In this document: one piece after another, positions 26,645-33,761 of the stretch
How positions within the stretch are numbered: the first letter of the stretch is position 1
Layout of the letters: each line of letters begins with the position of its first letter
From: Dehalococcoidia bacterium
GTDB taxonomy: Bacteria > Chloroflexota > Dehalococcoidia > Bin125
NCBI GenBank assembly: GCA_022826965.1
Contig: JAJDTU010000005.1
Span: forward strand, 186,001 to 250,000
Reading direction: 5' to 3'
Length of the DNA: 64,000 nt
The notes under the pieces: model-generated
The model's database searches: none
The model's input: the letters and a program-made list of their open reading frames with translations, nothing else
What the model was told of the DNA's origin: nothing
Position numbers and translations under genes: made by a program

Positions 26645-27172
26645 ATGCCGCTCTCACAGCTGGAAGTCATCCAGGAAGGCCTCGACGGCATGCACGCCAT
26701 GCTCGACGGCGCCGTCCCCGACATGACCGCCGACCAGTGGAACACCCGGCCCGCCGACGAAGGAGTCAGCGCGTTCTTTTCGCTCTGGCACTACGTGCGA
26801 ACCGAGGACAACATCGTCAACTGGGTCGTCCACCGTCGCCCCACAGTCTGGCTAGACGGCGAATGGGACCAGCATTTCGGCCTGCACCGCACCTCTCAGG
26901 GCACAGGCATGACGAAAGCGGAAGCAGACGCTGTCCTGCTCAACGACGTCGACGCCTGGCTCACGTACCAGCAAGGAGTCTGGGTCGTCACCCGAGAATG
27001 GGTCTCGACCCTGACCGAGAGTGACCTCTCAGAGGAGCTCGTCATCCGTCCGACGCCGCCCATGTCGATCTGGCAGGCGCTCACCGGAATGCTCCTCTAC
27101 CACGGCTTCCGCCACGTAGGCGAAGTCGAACACGCACGCGGACTCCTCGGTCTCGGCGGCCTGACGATCTAG
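26645..27172 (+). CDS. DinB-like four-helix protein
   Basis: A 175-residue DinB/YfiT-type four-helix bundle. Likely metal-binding His residues sit in LWHYVRTEDN near residue 50 and YHGFRHVGEVEHARG near the C-terminus. Relatives are metal-dependent thiol S-transferases, such as mycothiol or bacillithiol enzymes, but the thiol used here is unknown. I choose the ATG at 26645 because GAGG lies 9 bases before it; an ATG at 26636 is also in frame. A TATGAT sequence at 26605-26610 is a possible -10 box. Confidence 0.8.
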   Translation: MPLSQLEVIQEGLDGMHAMLDGAVPDMTADQWNTRPADEGVSAFFSLWHYVRTEDNIVNWVVHRRPTVWLDGEWDQHFGLHRTSQGTGMTKAEADAVLLNDVDAWLTYQQGVWVVTREWVSTLTESDLSEELVIRPTPPMSIWQALTGMLLYHGFRHVGEVEHARGLLGLGGLTI

Positions 27173-27202
27173 TCCCACGTTCCCGTCGACGCAGCGGGAC
27201 AC

Positions 27203-27275
27203 TCCCCTCCCCCCGCTTCCTTCCCTCTCCCCCCGCTTCCAGCGGGGGGAGATGTCACGTAGTGACAGAGGGGAG
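27203..27275 (+). repeat. Structured repeat, copy 4, with a partial duplicate arm
   Basis: The full copy spans 27223-27275: hairpin 1 CTCCCCCCGCT-TCC-AGCGGGGGGAG and hairpin 2 TGTCAC-GTA-GTGACA. Directly before it, 27203-27220 repeats the left half (CTCCCCCCGCTTCC), as if a copy had inserted into or next to another. Hairpin 2 again differs in sequence and keeps pairing. Confidence 0.85.
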
Positions 27276-27344
27276 CCACGCCCGACATCGTTCCTTGTTA
27301 TCATCAGAACACACGTACTATCGAGACCCAGTAGGAACACTTCC

Positions 27345-27671
27345 ATGCCAAACCCCTTCTACCTCCGCGCCAGAATCGACAACCTCTGGCGACGTTCCGG
27401 CGAACACAACCCGGGCTATATTCGCGTCAAGGCGCTCGACACCATCGTCCGCGAACTCTACGCCCCCAACGAGCGCGCCCGGCTCAATCAACACATGTAC
27501 TTCGCCACGGACCCCTTCGATGTCGCCCGCCACCTCCTCCGAGACCTCCACGACCACCCCTCCGCCTCTCCCTCTCCCCCCGCTTCCAGTGGGGGGAGAT
27601 GTCTCGTAGAGACAGAGGGGGGCTCCCCCCAAGCCCAGGACTCGGCCGAGGAAGACGACGACCCCTTGTAG
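27345..27671 (+). CDS. Small protein of unknown function whose C-terminus is encoded by a repeat
   Basis: A 108-residue ORF starting at ATG 27345 behind AGGA at 8 bases. Residues 1-75 look like a real small protein: helical, rich in Arg and Leu (LYAPNERARLNQHMYFATD), with no family that I recognise. Residues from about 76 to 93 (SPSPPASSGGRCLVETEG) are the translation of structured repeat copy 5. The protein then ends in an acidic tail. The repeat seems to have inserted near the original stop and replaced the C-terminus. It lies between the DinB gene and an LLM enzyme gene. Confidence 0.6.
   Translation: MPNPFYLRARIDNLWRRSGEHNPGYIRVKALDTIVRELYAPNERARLNQHMYFATDPFDVARHLLRDLHDHPSASPSPPASSGGRCLVETEGGSPQAQDSAEEDDDPL
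27570..27623 (+). repeat. Structured repeat, copy 5, inside a reading frame
   Basis: About 54 bp: outer ends CCCTCT and AGAGGG, hairpin 1 CTCCCCCCGC-TTCCA-GTGGGGGGAG (one G-T wobble) and hairpin 2 TGTCTC-GTA-GAGACA. It is in the 3' part of the ORF at 27345-27671 and is read through in frame. Confidence 0.86.
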
Positions 27672-27835
27672 CCGCCAACCCCCTCTCTGTTCCCGCGCGT
27701 TTTTTTCTGTCGCAGAGGATCACCCACCTCCGGCCCCGCCGTGCCCGGACTCCAATCTCCCACCATCCCAGCGAACAACGCTGCAGGCGATATCCTCAAT
27801 CGCGAACCGTTTCAGACCAACAGACAGGACAGAGG

Positions 27836-28684
27836 ATGACCGACTTCGGCGTATCGATGTTCCCGACCGACTACGCGATTCAGCCGCCCGAGCTGGCGCG
27901 TGAAGTGGAAGCGCGAGGCTTCGAATCACTCTGGTTCCCCGAGCACACCCACATTCCGACCTCGCGAATCTCGCCCTGGCCCGGCGGCGGTGACCTGCCC
28001 CAGGAATACTGGCACACCCACGACCCGTTCGTCTCGCTGATGGCCGCGGCAGCCGCCACTGACACGATTAAGGTCGGCACGGGAATCCTGCTCGTCCCGG
28101 AGCATGACGTGCTCGTCGCGGCCAAGTCGGCCGCCTCGCTGGACATGATCTCCGGCGGCCGCCTGATCCTCGGCATCGGCGCCGGCTGGAACGCCGAGGA
28201 GTTGGAGAATCACGGCTGGAACTTCAAGGATCGCTGGAAGGTGACGCGCGAGATCGTCCTCGCCTGGCGCGAGCTCTGGTCGAAAGACGAGCCCGAGTAC
28301 CACGGTGAGTTTATCGACTTCGACCCGGTTTGGAGCTACCCCAAGCCCGTCGACGGGGACGTGCCGATCCTGCTCGGGGCCCAGTCGAAGTGGGCCTTCG
28401 ACCGCGTCGTCGACTACTGCGACGGCTGGTTGCCGATCGCCTTGCGTGGCGACATGCGAGCCGACATGGAACAGCTCAAAGCCGCCGCCGACCGCGCCGA
28501 GCGCGACATGGACACGATCGATTGCACCGTCTTCGGAGTCGGACCGAATCCGGAGCAGGTGCAGGATCTGATCGACATCGGCTTCCAGCGGATCATCTTC
28601 GGCCTGCCCCCGGCGGACGCGAGCACCGTCATCCCGCTGCTGGACAGCTACGCCGCGATCAAGGCCGAGTTCAACGGCGGCTAG
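27836..28684 (+). CDS. LLM-class F420-dependent oxidoreductase
   Basis: A 282-residue luciferase-like enzyme of the TIGR03619 type. The barrel begins FGVSMFPTDYAI, with AREVEARGFESLWFPEHTHIP and the Gly-rich segment SGGRLILGIGAGWNAEELENHG that contacts the F420 or FMN phosphate. The family transfers hydride between reduced F420 and diverse organic substrates. AGGA lies 6 bases before ATG 27836. It is preceded by a 164-bp spacer with a T-run at 27700-27706 but no clear stem. Confidence 0.9.
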   Translation: MTDFGVSMFPTDYAIQPPELAREVEARGFESLWFPEHTHIPTSRISPWPGGGDLPQEYWHTHDPFVSLMAAAAATDTIKVGTGILLVPEHDVLVAAKSAASLDMISGGRLILGIGAGWNAEELENHGWNFKDRWKVTREIVLAWRELWSKDEPEYHGEFIDFDPVWSYPKPVDGDVPILLGAQSKWAFDRVVDYCDGWLPIALRGDMRADMEQLKAAADRAERDMDTIDCTVFGVGPNPEQVQDLIDIGFQRIIFGLPPADASTVIPLLDSYAAIKAEFNGG

Positions 28685-28697
28685 TCACAACATCTCT

Positions 28698-28745
28698 CCC
28701 CTCTCCCCCGCTCCGCGGGGGGAGATGCCGCAGGCAGAGGGGGGC
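28698..28745 (+). repeat. Structured repeat, copy 6, ending at a start codon
   Basis: About 48 bp: outer ends CCCCTCT and AGAGGGG, hairpin 1 CTCCCCCGC-TCC-GCGGGGGGAG, hairpin 2 TGCC-GCA-GGCA. The right end GAGGGGGGC is only 3 bases before the GTG start of the RNA methyltransferase gene at 28749 and is its only purine-rich ribosome-site candidate. Confidence 0.86.
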
Positions 28746-28748
28746 TCG

Positions 28749-29531
28749 GTGAGCAACGAGGAACCAGTCCAGCGGCTCACGCGCGCCCGCCTGCGCCAGC
28801 TGCAAATGCTCAAGACCGCCCGCGAACGCCGCGAGCAGGGGCGCTTCCTGATCGATGGCGAGAAAATCGTCCGCGACGCGATCGACGCCGGCGCGCCAAT
28901 CGTCGAGGTGCTGTCAACCCTGCCGGAGCGTTGGCGCGGCGTCCCGGTGCCGGTCACATCGCTCACACGCGCCGACGCCGAGCGTCTGTCCGACACGCGT
29001 ACTCCACAGGGTCATTTCGCGCTCATCAGGAACGAGTTGAGGGGGTTCGAGGCGCCGGGGAAGGATCCCTGGCAGGTCGTCGCGCTCGACGGCATCCAGG
29101 ACGCCGGCAATGTCGGCGGGATCATCCGCTCGGCCGCAGCCTTCGGGGTCGACTCCGTGCTGGTCGGTGCCAGGTGCGCCGATCCCACCCATCCCCGCGT
29201 GACTAGGGCGGCCACCGGCGCCTGGTTCCACGTGACGATTGCGCGCTCTGCCGATCTGATCGACGACATTGCGACATTACGCGATGCCGGGGCCAGCGTG
29301 CTTGCTGCTGAGCAGGGCGGTGACTCGCTGCACTCGCAGCAACTGCCGGCCAGGATCGTCTGGCTCTTCGGCAATGAAGGCTCGGGGATCAGCCCCGAGC
29401 TGGAACCCGTCATCGACTCCCGCGTGGCCGTGCCAATCGCCGACGCCGTGGACTCCTTGAACGTCAATGTCGCCGCGGGCATCATCCTTCATCATGCCTA
29501 TGAGAGAGTTCGCGAAAGGAGCGCGAAGTGA
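28749..29531 (+). CDS. TrmH/SpoU-family RNA 2'-O-methyltransferase
   Basis: A 260-residue SPOUT methyltransferase. An N-terminal substrate-binding domain (residues 1-95, with REQGRFLIDGEKIVRDAI) precedes the knotted catalytic domain. The SpoU motifs are DAGNVGGIIRSAAAFG, LFGNEGSGI and IPIADAVDSLNVNVAAGI (in this protein VPIADAVDSLNVNVA). It methylates a ribose in rRNA or tRNA; the N-terminal domain is like 23S rRNA enzymes. The GTG start at 28749 sits against repeat copy 6. The stop overlaps the next gene as GTGA. Confidence 0.9.
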   Translation: MSNEEPVQRLTRARLRQLQMLKTARERREQGRFLIDGEKIVRDAIDAGAPIVEVLSTLPERWRGVPVPVTSLTRADAERLSDTRTPQGHFALIRNELRGFEAPGKDPWQVVALDGIQDAGNVGGIIRSAAAFGVDSVLVGARCADPTHPRVTRAATGAWFHVTIARSADLIDDIATLRDAGASVLAAEQGGDSLHSQQLPARIVWLFGNEGSGISPELEPVIDSRVAVPIADAVDSLNVNVAAGIILHHAYERVRERSAK

Positions 29532-30304
29532 AGATCACCACCTGGAATGTGAACTCGATCCGCGCCCGCGAGGATCGCGTGCTCAACTGGCTCGACCAGC
29601 ATCAGCCTGACGTCCTCTGCCTGCAGGAGCTCAAGTGCACCGAGGAGCAGTTCCCCTTCGACGGCTTCGACGCGCTCGGCTACAACGTCGTCCTGCACGG
29701 CCAGAAGTCCTACAACGGCGTCGCGATCGCCTCGCTGGACTACCCCGATTGGGTCGAGGAGGCAGTGCCCTGGCCGGACGACGACCAGTCCCGCGGCATC
29801 GCCGCCGAGGTCAACGGGATGCGAGTGGTCAGCCTCTACTGCCCGAACGGGCGAGAGGTCGGCCACGATATGTATCAGTACAAGCTGGACTGGTTCGACC
29901 GGCTGCGCTCCTGGCTCGACGGACAAGACTCGGCAGGGGAGCTAGTGCTGACCGGCGATTACAACATCACCTTCGATGACCGCGACGTGAACGACCCCGA
30001 GTTCTGGCACGAGCGGATCCTGTGTTCGACAGCAGAGCGGGAACGGCTGAATGCCCTCGTCGACTGGGGACTGACCGACGCACTGCGCCTGTTCGACGAA
30101 TCAGCCGGCGTCTATACATGGTGGGACTATCGCACCGGCGGCGTGCAGCAGGACAAGGGATTGCGCATCGACCACCACCTGATCAGCGAGCCGTTGGTCG
30201 AACGCGCGGTGGCGGTCGAGATCGATGTCGAGGAGCGGCAGATGGAGGGCGACGGCGACAAGCCGTCCGACCACGCGCCGGTCACACTGGTGCTAGAGGA
30301 CTAG
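29528..30304 (+). CDS. xth: Exodeoxyribonuclease III
   Basis: A 258-residue AP endonuclease/3'-5' exonuclease of the ExoIII family, acting in base excision repair. Motifs: TWNVNSIRAR at the N-terminus, CLQELKCTEEQF (metal-binding Glu), LTGDYNI, IDHHLIS and SDHAPV at the C-terminus. GTG start at 29528 overlaps the methyltransferase stop. Its 3' end overlaps the convergent amidase by 23 bases. Confidence 0.95.
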   Translation: MKITTWNVNSIRAREDRVLNWLDQHQPDVLCLQELKCTEEQFPFDGFDALGYNVVLHGQKSYNGVAIASLDYPDWVEEAVPWPDDDQSRGIAAEVNGMRVVSLYCPNGREVGHDMYQYKLDWFDRLRSWLDGQDSAGELVLTGDYNITFDDRDVNDPEFWHERILCSTAERERLNALVDWGLTDALRLFDESAGVYTWWDYRTGGVQQDKGLRIDHHLISEPLVERAVAVEIDVEERQMEGDGDKPSDHAPVTLVLED

Positions 30305-31700
30305 CCTCGTTCAACCCTGCAGCTTCCAACATGGCCGCACAGCGGATGACGGTCGCGTCGTTGCCCTCCCTGGCCACGAGTTGCACCGAGACGGGAAGGC
30401 CGTCCGAGTCCAGGCCGGCCGGTATTGCGATCGCCGGGGCCTGGATCAGGTTGGCCAGTGGCGTGTAGAGAATCGAGATCGTCCAGGGCGTGACCGATCT
30501 GCCGGCGATTTCGTCAATCACCGCCCCCTGTTGATGCGCCGCGATGGCACTGGTCGGAGTCAGCAGAAGATCGAAGTCGTCGAACCACGCGTCCATCGCT
30601 CGATTGAGCCTGTCGAGAGCTGCATAGGCTTCGGCGACGCGGACGCCGCTCAGTGAGCGTCCTCGCCTGAGACTGCCCAGGGTGTAATCGCTGAGCTCTT
30701 CGTCTCGTCCCACGCACATGTCGCCGTAGTTCGCAGCCGCACCGACGGCGGAGAGCGTCGGAAAGATCTCGTTGGGGTCCGAGATATTGGGTGACGCAGG
30801 CGACACCGAGGCGCCGGCCTTGCGCAACATTGCCGCCGCCGCCTCGACGCGGCTCGCGATCAGCGGCTCGCACGGCGTCGGCCATCCCAGCTGGCTCGTG
30901 AGTCCAATCCGCAGTCCATCAAGCCGTTCCGGCTTCGAGACGTCGCTCAACCGACCGCCAGGCGCACGAACGGACACAGGGTCAGCAGGGTGTGGTCCGA
31001 CCATCACATCGTGCATCAGCGCGACATCGGCAACCGTTCGCGCCAGGACGCCGTCCGTGGAAATCTGCGACATGCCCGCGCCCCGAGTCCGGCGGGGAAT
31101 CCTCCGACCGCTCGGCTTGAAGCCGATCACTCCGCAGTAGGCCGCCGGAACTCGGACCGACCCGCCGCCGTCAGTGCCGTGATGCAGCGGGCCGAAGCCG
31201 GCGGAGCAGGCCGCTGCCGCTCCACCGCTTGAACCTCCGGCCGTCCGCTCCCGGTTCCACGGATTCGCCGTCGCTTGCCCCAGCCGATTCATGGTCTGCG
31301 CGGCCAGTCCGAACTCGGACGTGTTGGTCTTCCCGAGGAAGACCGCACCTGCGTTCCGCAGCCGTTCGACAAACAACTCGTCGCGTAGCGCTGGCTGGTG
31401 GTCGGTCACGAGCGATCCCATCGTCGTGGGAACCCCCTGAACGTCGACGAGATCTTTCACCGTGATCGGTATGCCGAGCAACGGCGGCGGCGGCTTCCCA
31501 TCTCGCGAGCTCCACGCCCGGGTGGCGACGCGCGCCTGCTCGAGCGCAGATTCTCGAGTCTGACTGATAAACGCATGCAGCGACGGCTCGAGCGTATCGA
31601 TACGCTCGAAAATCGCTTCCACGACCTCCTCCGGCGAGCAGGTTCGAGCCTGGTACCCGGCCCGCAACTCTCGGGCCGAGAGTTCGTGAATCTCGGCCAT
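30282..31700 (-). CDS. Amidase-signature family hydrolase
   Basis: A 472-residue amidase with the Ser-Ser-Lys triad. Lys is in ITVKDLVDVQGV, and the signature GGSSGGAAAACSAG plus GTDGGGSVRVPAAYCG gives the two Ser. The C-terminus ends PVSVQLVAREGNDATVIR as in family members. It follows the S9 peptidase with no gap (TAG then ATG), so the pair is one operon. It resembles GatA in the core, but the operon context (not gatB/gatC) argues for a catabolic amidase. The substrate is unknown. Confidence 0.9.
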   Translation of the reverse strand: MAEIHELSARELRAGYQARTCSPEEVVEAIFERIDTLEPSLHAFISQTRESALEQARVATRAWSSRDGKPPPPLLGIPITVKDLVDVQGVPTTMGSLVTDHQPALRDELFVERLRNAGAVFLGKTNTSEFGLAAQTMNRLGQATANPWNRERTAGGSSGGAAAACSAGFGPLHHGTDGGGSVRVPAAYCGVIGFKPSGRRIPRRTRGAGMSQISTDGVLARTVADVALMHDVMVGPHPADPVSVRAPGGRLSDVSKPERLDGLRIGLTSQLGWPTPCEPLIASRVEAAAAMLRKAGASVSPASPNISDPNEIFPTLSAVGAAANYGDMCVGRDEELSDYTLGSLRRGRSLSGVRVAEAYAALDRLNRAMDAWFDDFDLLLTPTSAIAAHQQGAVIDEIAGRSVTPWTISILYTPLANLIQAPAIAIPAGLDSDGLPVSVQLVAREGNDATVIRCAAMLEAAGLNEASPLAPV

Positions 31701-33671
31701 CTAGAGGTTCTCGATCTGGACCGGTTCGATGTCGCCGGCCGGCGAGAAGCCGAAGATGCGGCCGTAGAAGTCAAGCTCCGCCTCGGTCGCGCGCTGGATG
31801 TTGGCCGCCTGGCGGAAGCCGTGCTGCTCGCCCTCAAACGCGATGTAGGCGACCGGCAGCCCTTTCTTGCGCAGCGCGTCAACCATCCGCTCCGCCTGGT
31901 TAGGCGGGACGATCTTGTCCTCCAGTCCCTGCAGGAAAATGATTGGACACGAAAGGCGGTCAACCGCGTGAATCGGCGAACGCTGTTCGTAGAGTTCTGC
32001 TCGTTCGGGATATGGACCGATCAACGAGTCGAGGTACCGAGACTCAAACTTGTGAGTGTCTTCCGCCAGTGCGGCGACGTCGGAGACGCCGTAGTAGGAC
32101 GCGCCCGCGGTGAACACATCACCGAAGGTGAGTGCACCCAGCGTGGTGTAGCCGCCGGCTGAGCCGCCTCGAATGGCCAGTCGCGACGGATCGACATCGC
32201 CGCGTTCGACCAGGAACCTGGCAGCCGCCTCGCAATCTTCGCGATCGACGATGCCCCAGCGCCCATTCAGTTCCCGACGGTATTCGGTGCCGTAGCCGGT
32301 TGAGCCTCGGTAGTCGACATCGACCACCGCGAATCCTCGCGTGGTCCAGTACTGGATCGCCAGGTTGAATCCGGGACTCGTGGCGCTGGTCGGGCCGCCG
32401 TGGATGAACGTGACCAACGGCGGCAGTTCGCCGTCTGGGGCCCTGAAGTCCGGATTGCGCGGCGCGTAGTAGTAGGCATGGGATGTCTTCCCGCCTGTGG
32501 TCGGATAGTCGATGGCCTCGGCGGTCGAGAAGTAGGCGCGGTCAATGTCGGGCGACGCCGAAGCGCGAAGCGTCTCAATCTCGCCGTTGTCAACGTTGAT
32601 CGCGACGAGCGCCGCGCCGACGTCCGGTCCGGCTGCGGCACAGATCACACGCGGTCCGCAGGCTGCGGTGAAGTAACCGAAGGTGTTGAACGGGGTCTCG
32701 AGCGCTCTCAGTTCACCCTCTTCGAGGTCGATCGCCCCGATTCGCCGGCCGTCGGCGTTGCCGTACTGCGCGACGAGGCAACACTTGTCCATCACCGCGT
32801 AGGTCGACATTGAGAATTCCCACTGTGGCTGGCCGAACTCCGCCTCCATCGGAAGCACCGGAACGAGTTGGCTGCCGTCCCAACGCTGGATGTTCCACCA
32901 GCCCGATTCGTCGGACACGCAGTACAGCGTGCCGTCGGTGCCCCACTGCGGTTCGATAATCGAGACATCTCCGCGTGCGTCGCCCGCGATTCGCCGCGGC
33001 GAGAGCAGGGCGCCATTCGTCGCGACCTCCGCCAACCACAGTTCCGTAGCGTCCCAGGGCATGTTGGGATGATTCCAGCAGACCCACGCCAGTCGGCGAC
33101 CGTCGGGGCTCAGTCTCGGCGACGAGCAGAAGTCGAAGCCCTCGTGCAGCCGTACGATGTCGTCCGCCTCGGCCGCGCTTCCGTCGGTGGGAATCGACGC
33201 CAGGTAGTTCTCAGCCTCCAGGCCCTCGCGACGATGGTCCTCGACGACGCAGATCAGGCGTCCGCGCGTGTCGTCGACGGCGGCGTCGGCGTAGCGCAGC
33301 GGAAGCTCAGGCGTCAACGGCGTCGGTTCTTCCGATCCGTCAACCGGACGCCGGTACAAGCGCTGATCCGCGAAGTTGGAGAAGTAGCCCGCACCGTTCG
33401 AGACGGCGAACGAGCCGCCGCCGTACTCGTGAACGAGGGTTCTGGCGCTGTAGTCCGCTGTGGTGACCTCGCTCAGTTCGCCTTCCGCCGAGTAGCGCAT
33501 CGCGGCGTAGCGGCCTTGCTCATCCGGGCGCGACTCGACCCAGTAGATGTCGTCGCCGTCGACATCGAGCTCGTCGAATCGCAATGCTCCAGCCGTCAGC
33601 AACTCCGTTGCGACCGGCGATTCCCATGCGCCGTATGGCGCGATACGCGGTTCGATCAAATCTTGACTCAT
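31701..33671 (-). CDS. S9-family prolyl-oligopeptidase-like peptidase
   Basis: A 656-residue S9C-type peptidase. The N-terminal 390 residues form a WD-like beta-propeller. The catalytic alpha/beta-hydrolase domain has Ser504 (GGSAGGY), Asp585 (GLEDKIVPP) and His617 (GEQHGF). No signal peptide is seen, so it is probably cytosolic and digests peptides of limited size. The start is ATG 33671 behind GGGAGGGG; a longer upstream frame is weaker. It is divergent from ppc, with 90 bases between. Confidence 0.93.
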   Translation of the reverse strand: MSQDLIEPRIAPYGAWESPVATELLTAGALRFDELDVDGDDIYWVESRPDEQGRYAAMRYSAEGELSEVTTADYSARTLVHEYGGGSFAVSNGAGYFSNFADQRLYRRPVDGSEEPTPLTPELPLRYADAAVDDTRGRLICVVEDHRREGLEAENYLASIPTDGSAAEADDIVRLHEGFDFCSSPRLSPDGRRLAWVCWNHPNMPWDATELWLAEVATNGALLSPRRIAGDARGDVSIIEPQWGTDGTLYCVSDESGWWNIQRWDGSQLVPVLPMEAEFGQPQWEFSMSTYAVMDKCCLVAQYGNADGRRIGAIDLEEGELRALETPFNTFGYFTAACGPRVICAAAGPDVGAALVAINVDNGEIETLRASASPDIDRAYFSTAEAIDYPTTGGKTSHAYYYAPRNPDFRAPDGELPPLVTFIHGGPTSATSPGFNLAIQYWTTRGFAVVDVDYRGSTGYGTEYRRELNGRWGIVDREDCEAAARFLVERGDVDPSRLAIRGGSAGGYTTLGALTFGDVFTAGASYYGVSDVAALAEDTHKFESRYLDSLIGPYPERAELYEQRSPIHAVDRLSCPIIFLQGLEDKIVPPNQAERMVDALRKKGLPVAYIAFEGEQHGFRQAANIQRATEAELDFYGRIFGFSPAGDIEPVQIENL

Positions 33672-33761
33672 CGTTGCCCCTCCCTCGCTGCAAACCTGCA
33701 ATCATCGTATGCGAGCGTCAAGATCAGGTCTTCCGGCGGAGCCGACAACGGAGGAACAGCG

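Noticed and set aside
27695-27710. Run of seven T after the small ORF, as an intrinsic terminator
   Set aside because: No good stem lies directly before the T-run; only a CCCGCGCG stretch does. The nearest hairpins belong to repeat copy 5, more than 70 bases upstream.
23058-28745. CRISPR array
   Set aside because: The repeats are separated by whole genes and irregular distances, not by uniform spacers, and no cas genes are present.
30282-31700. GatA (glutaminyl amidase subunit of the tRNA amidotransferase)
   Set aside because: The amidase signature is shared, but the gene is in an operon with an S9 peptidase and is far from gatB; the sequence outside the core lacks clear GatA-specific features.
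32868-33761. 298-codon N-terminal extension of PEP carboxylase
   Set aside because: It is antisense to the S9 peptidase gene, and a strong ribosome site marks the shorter start.
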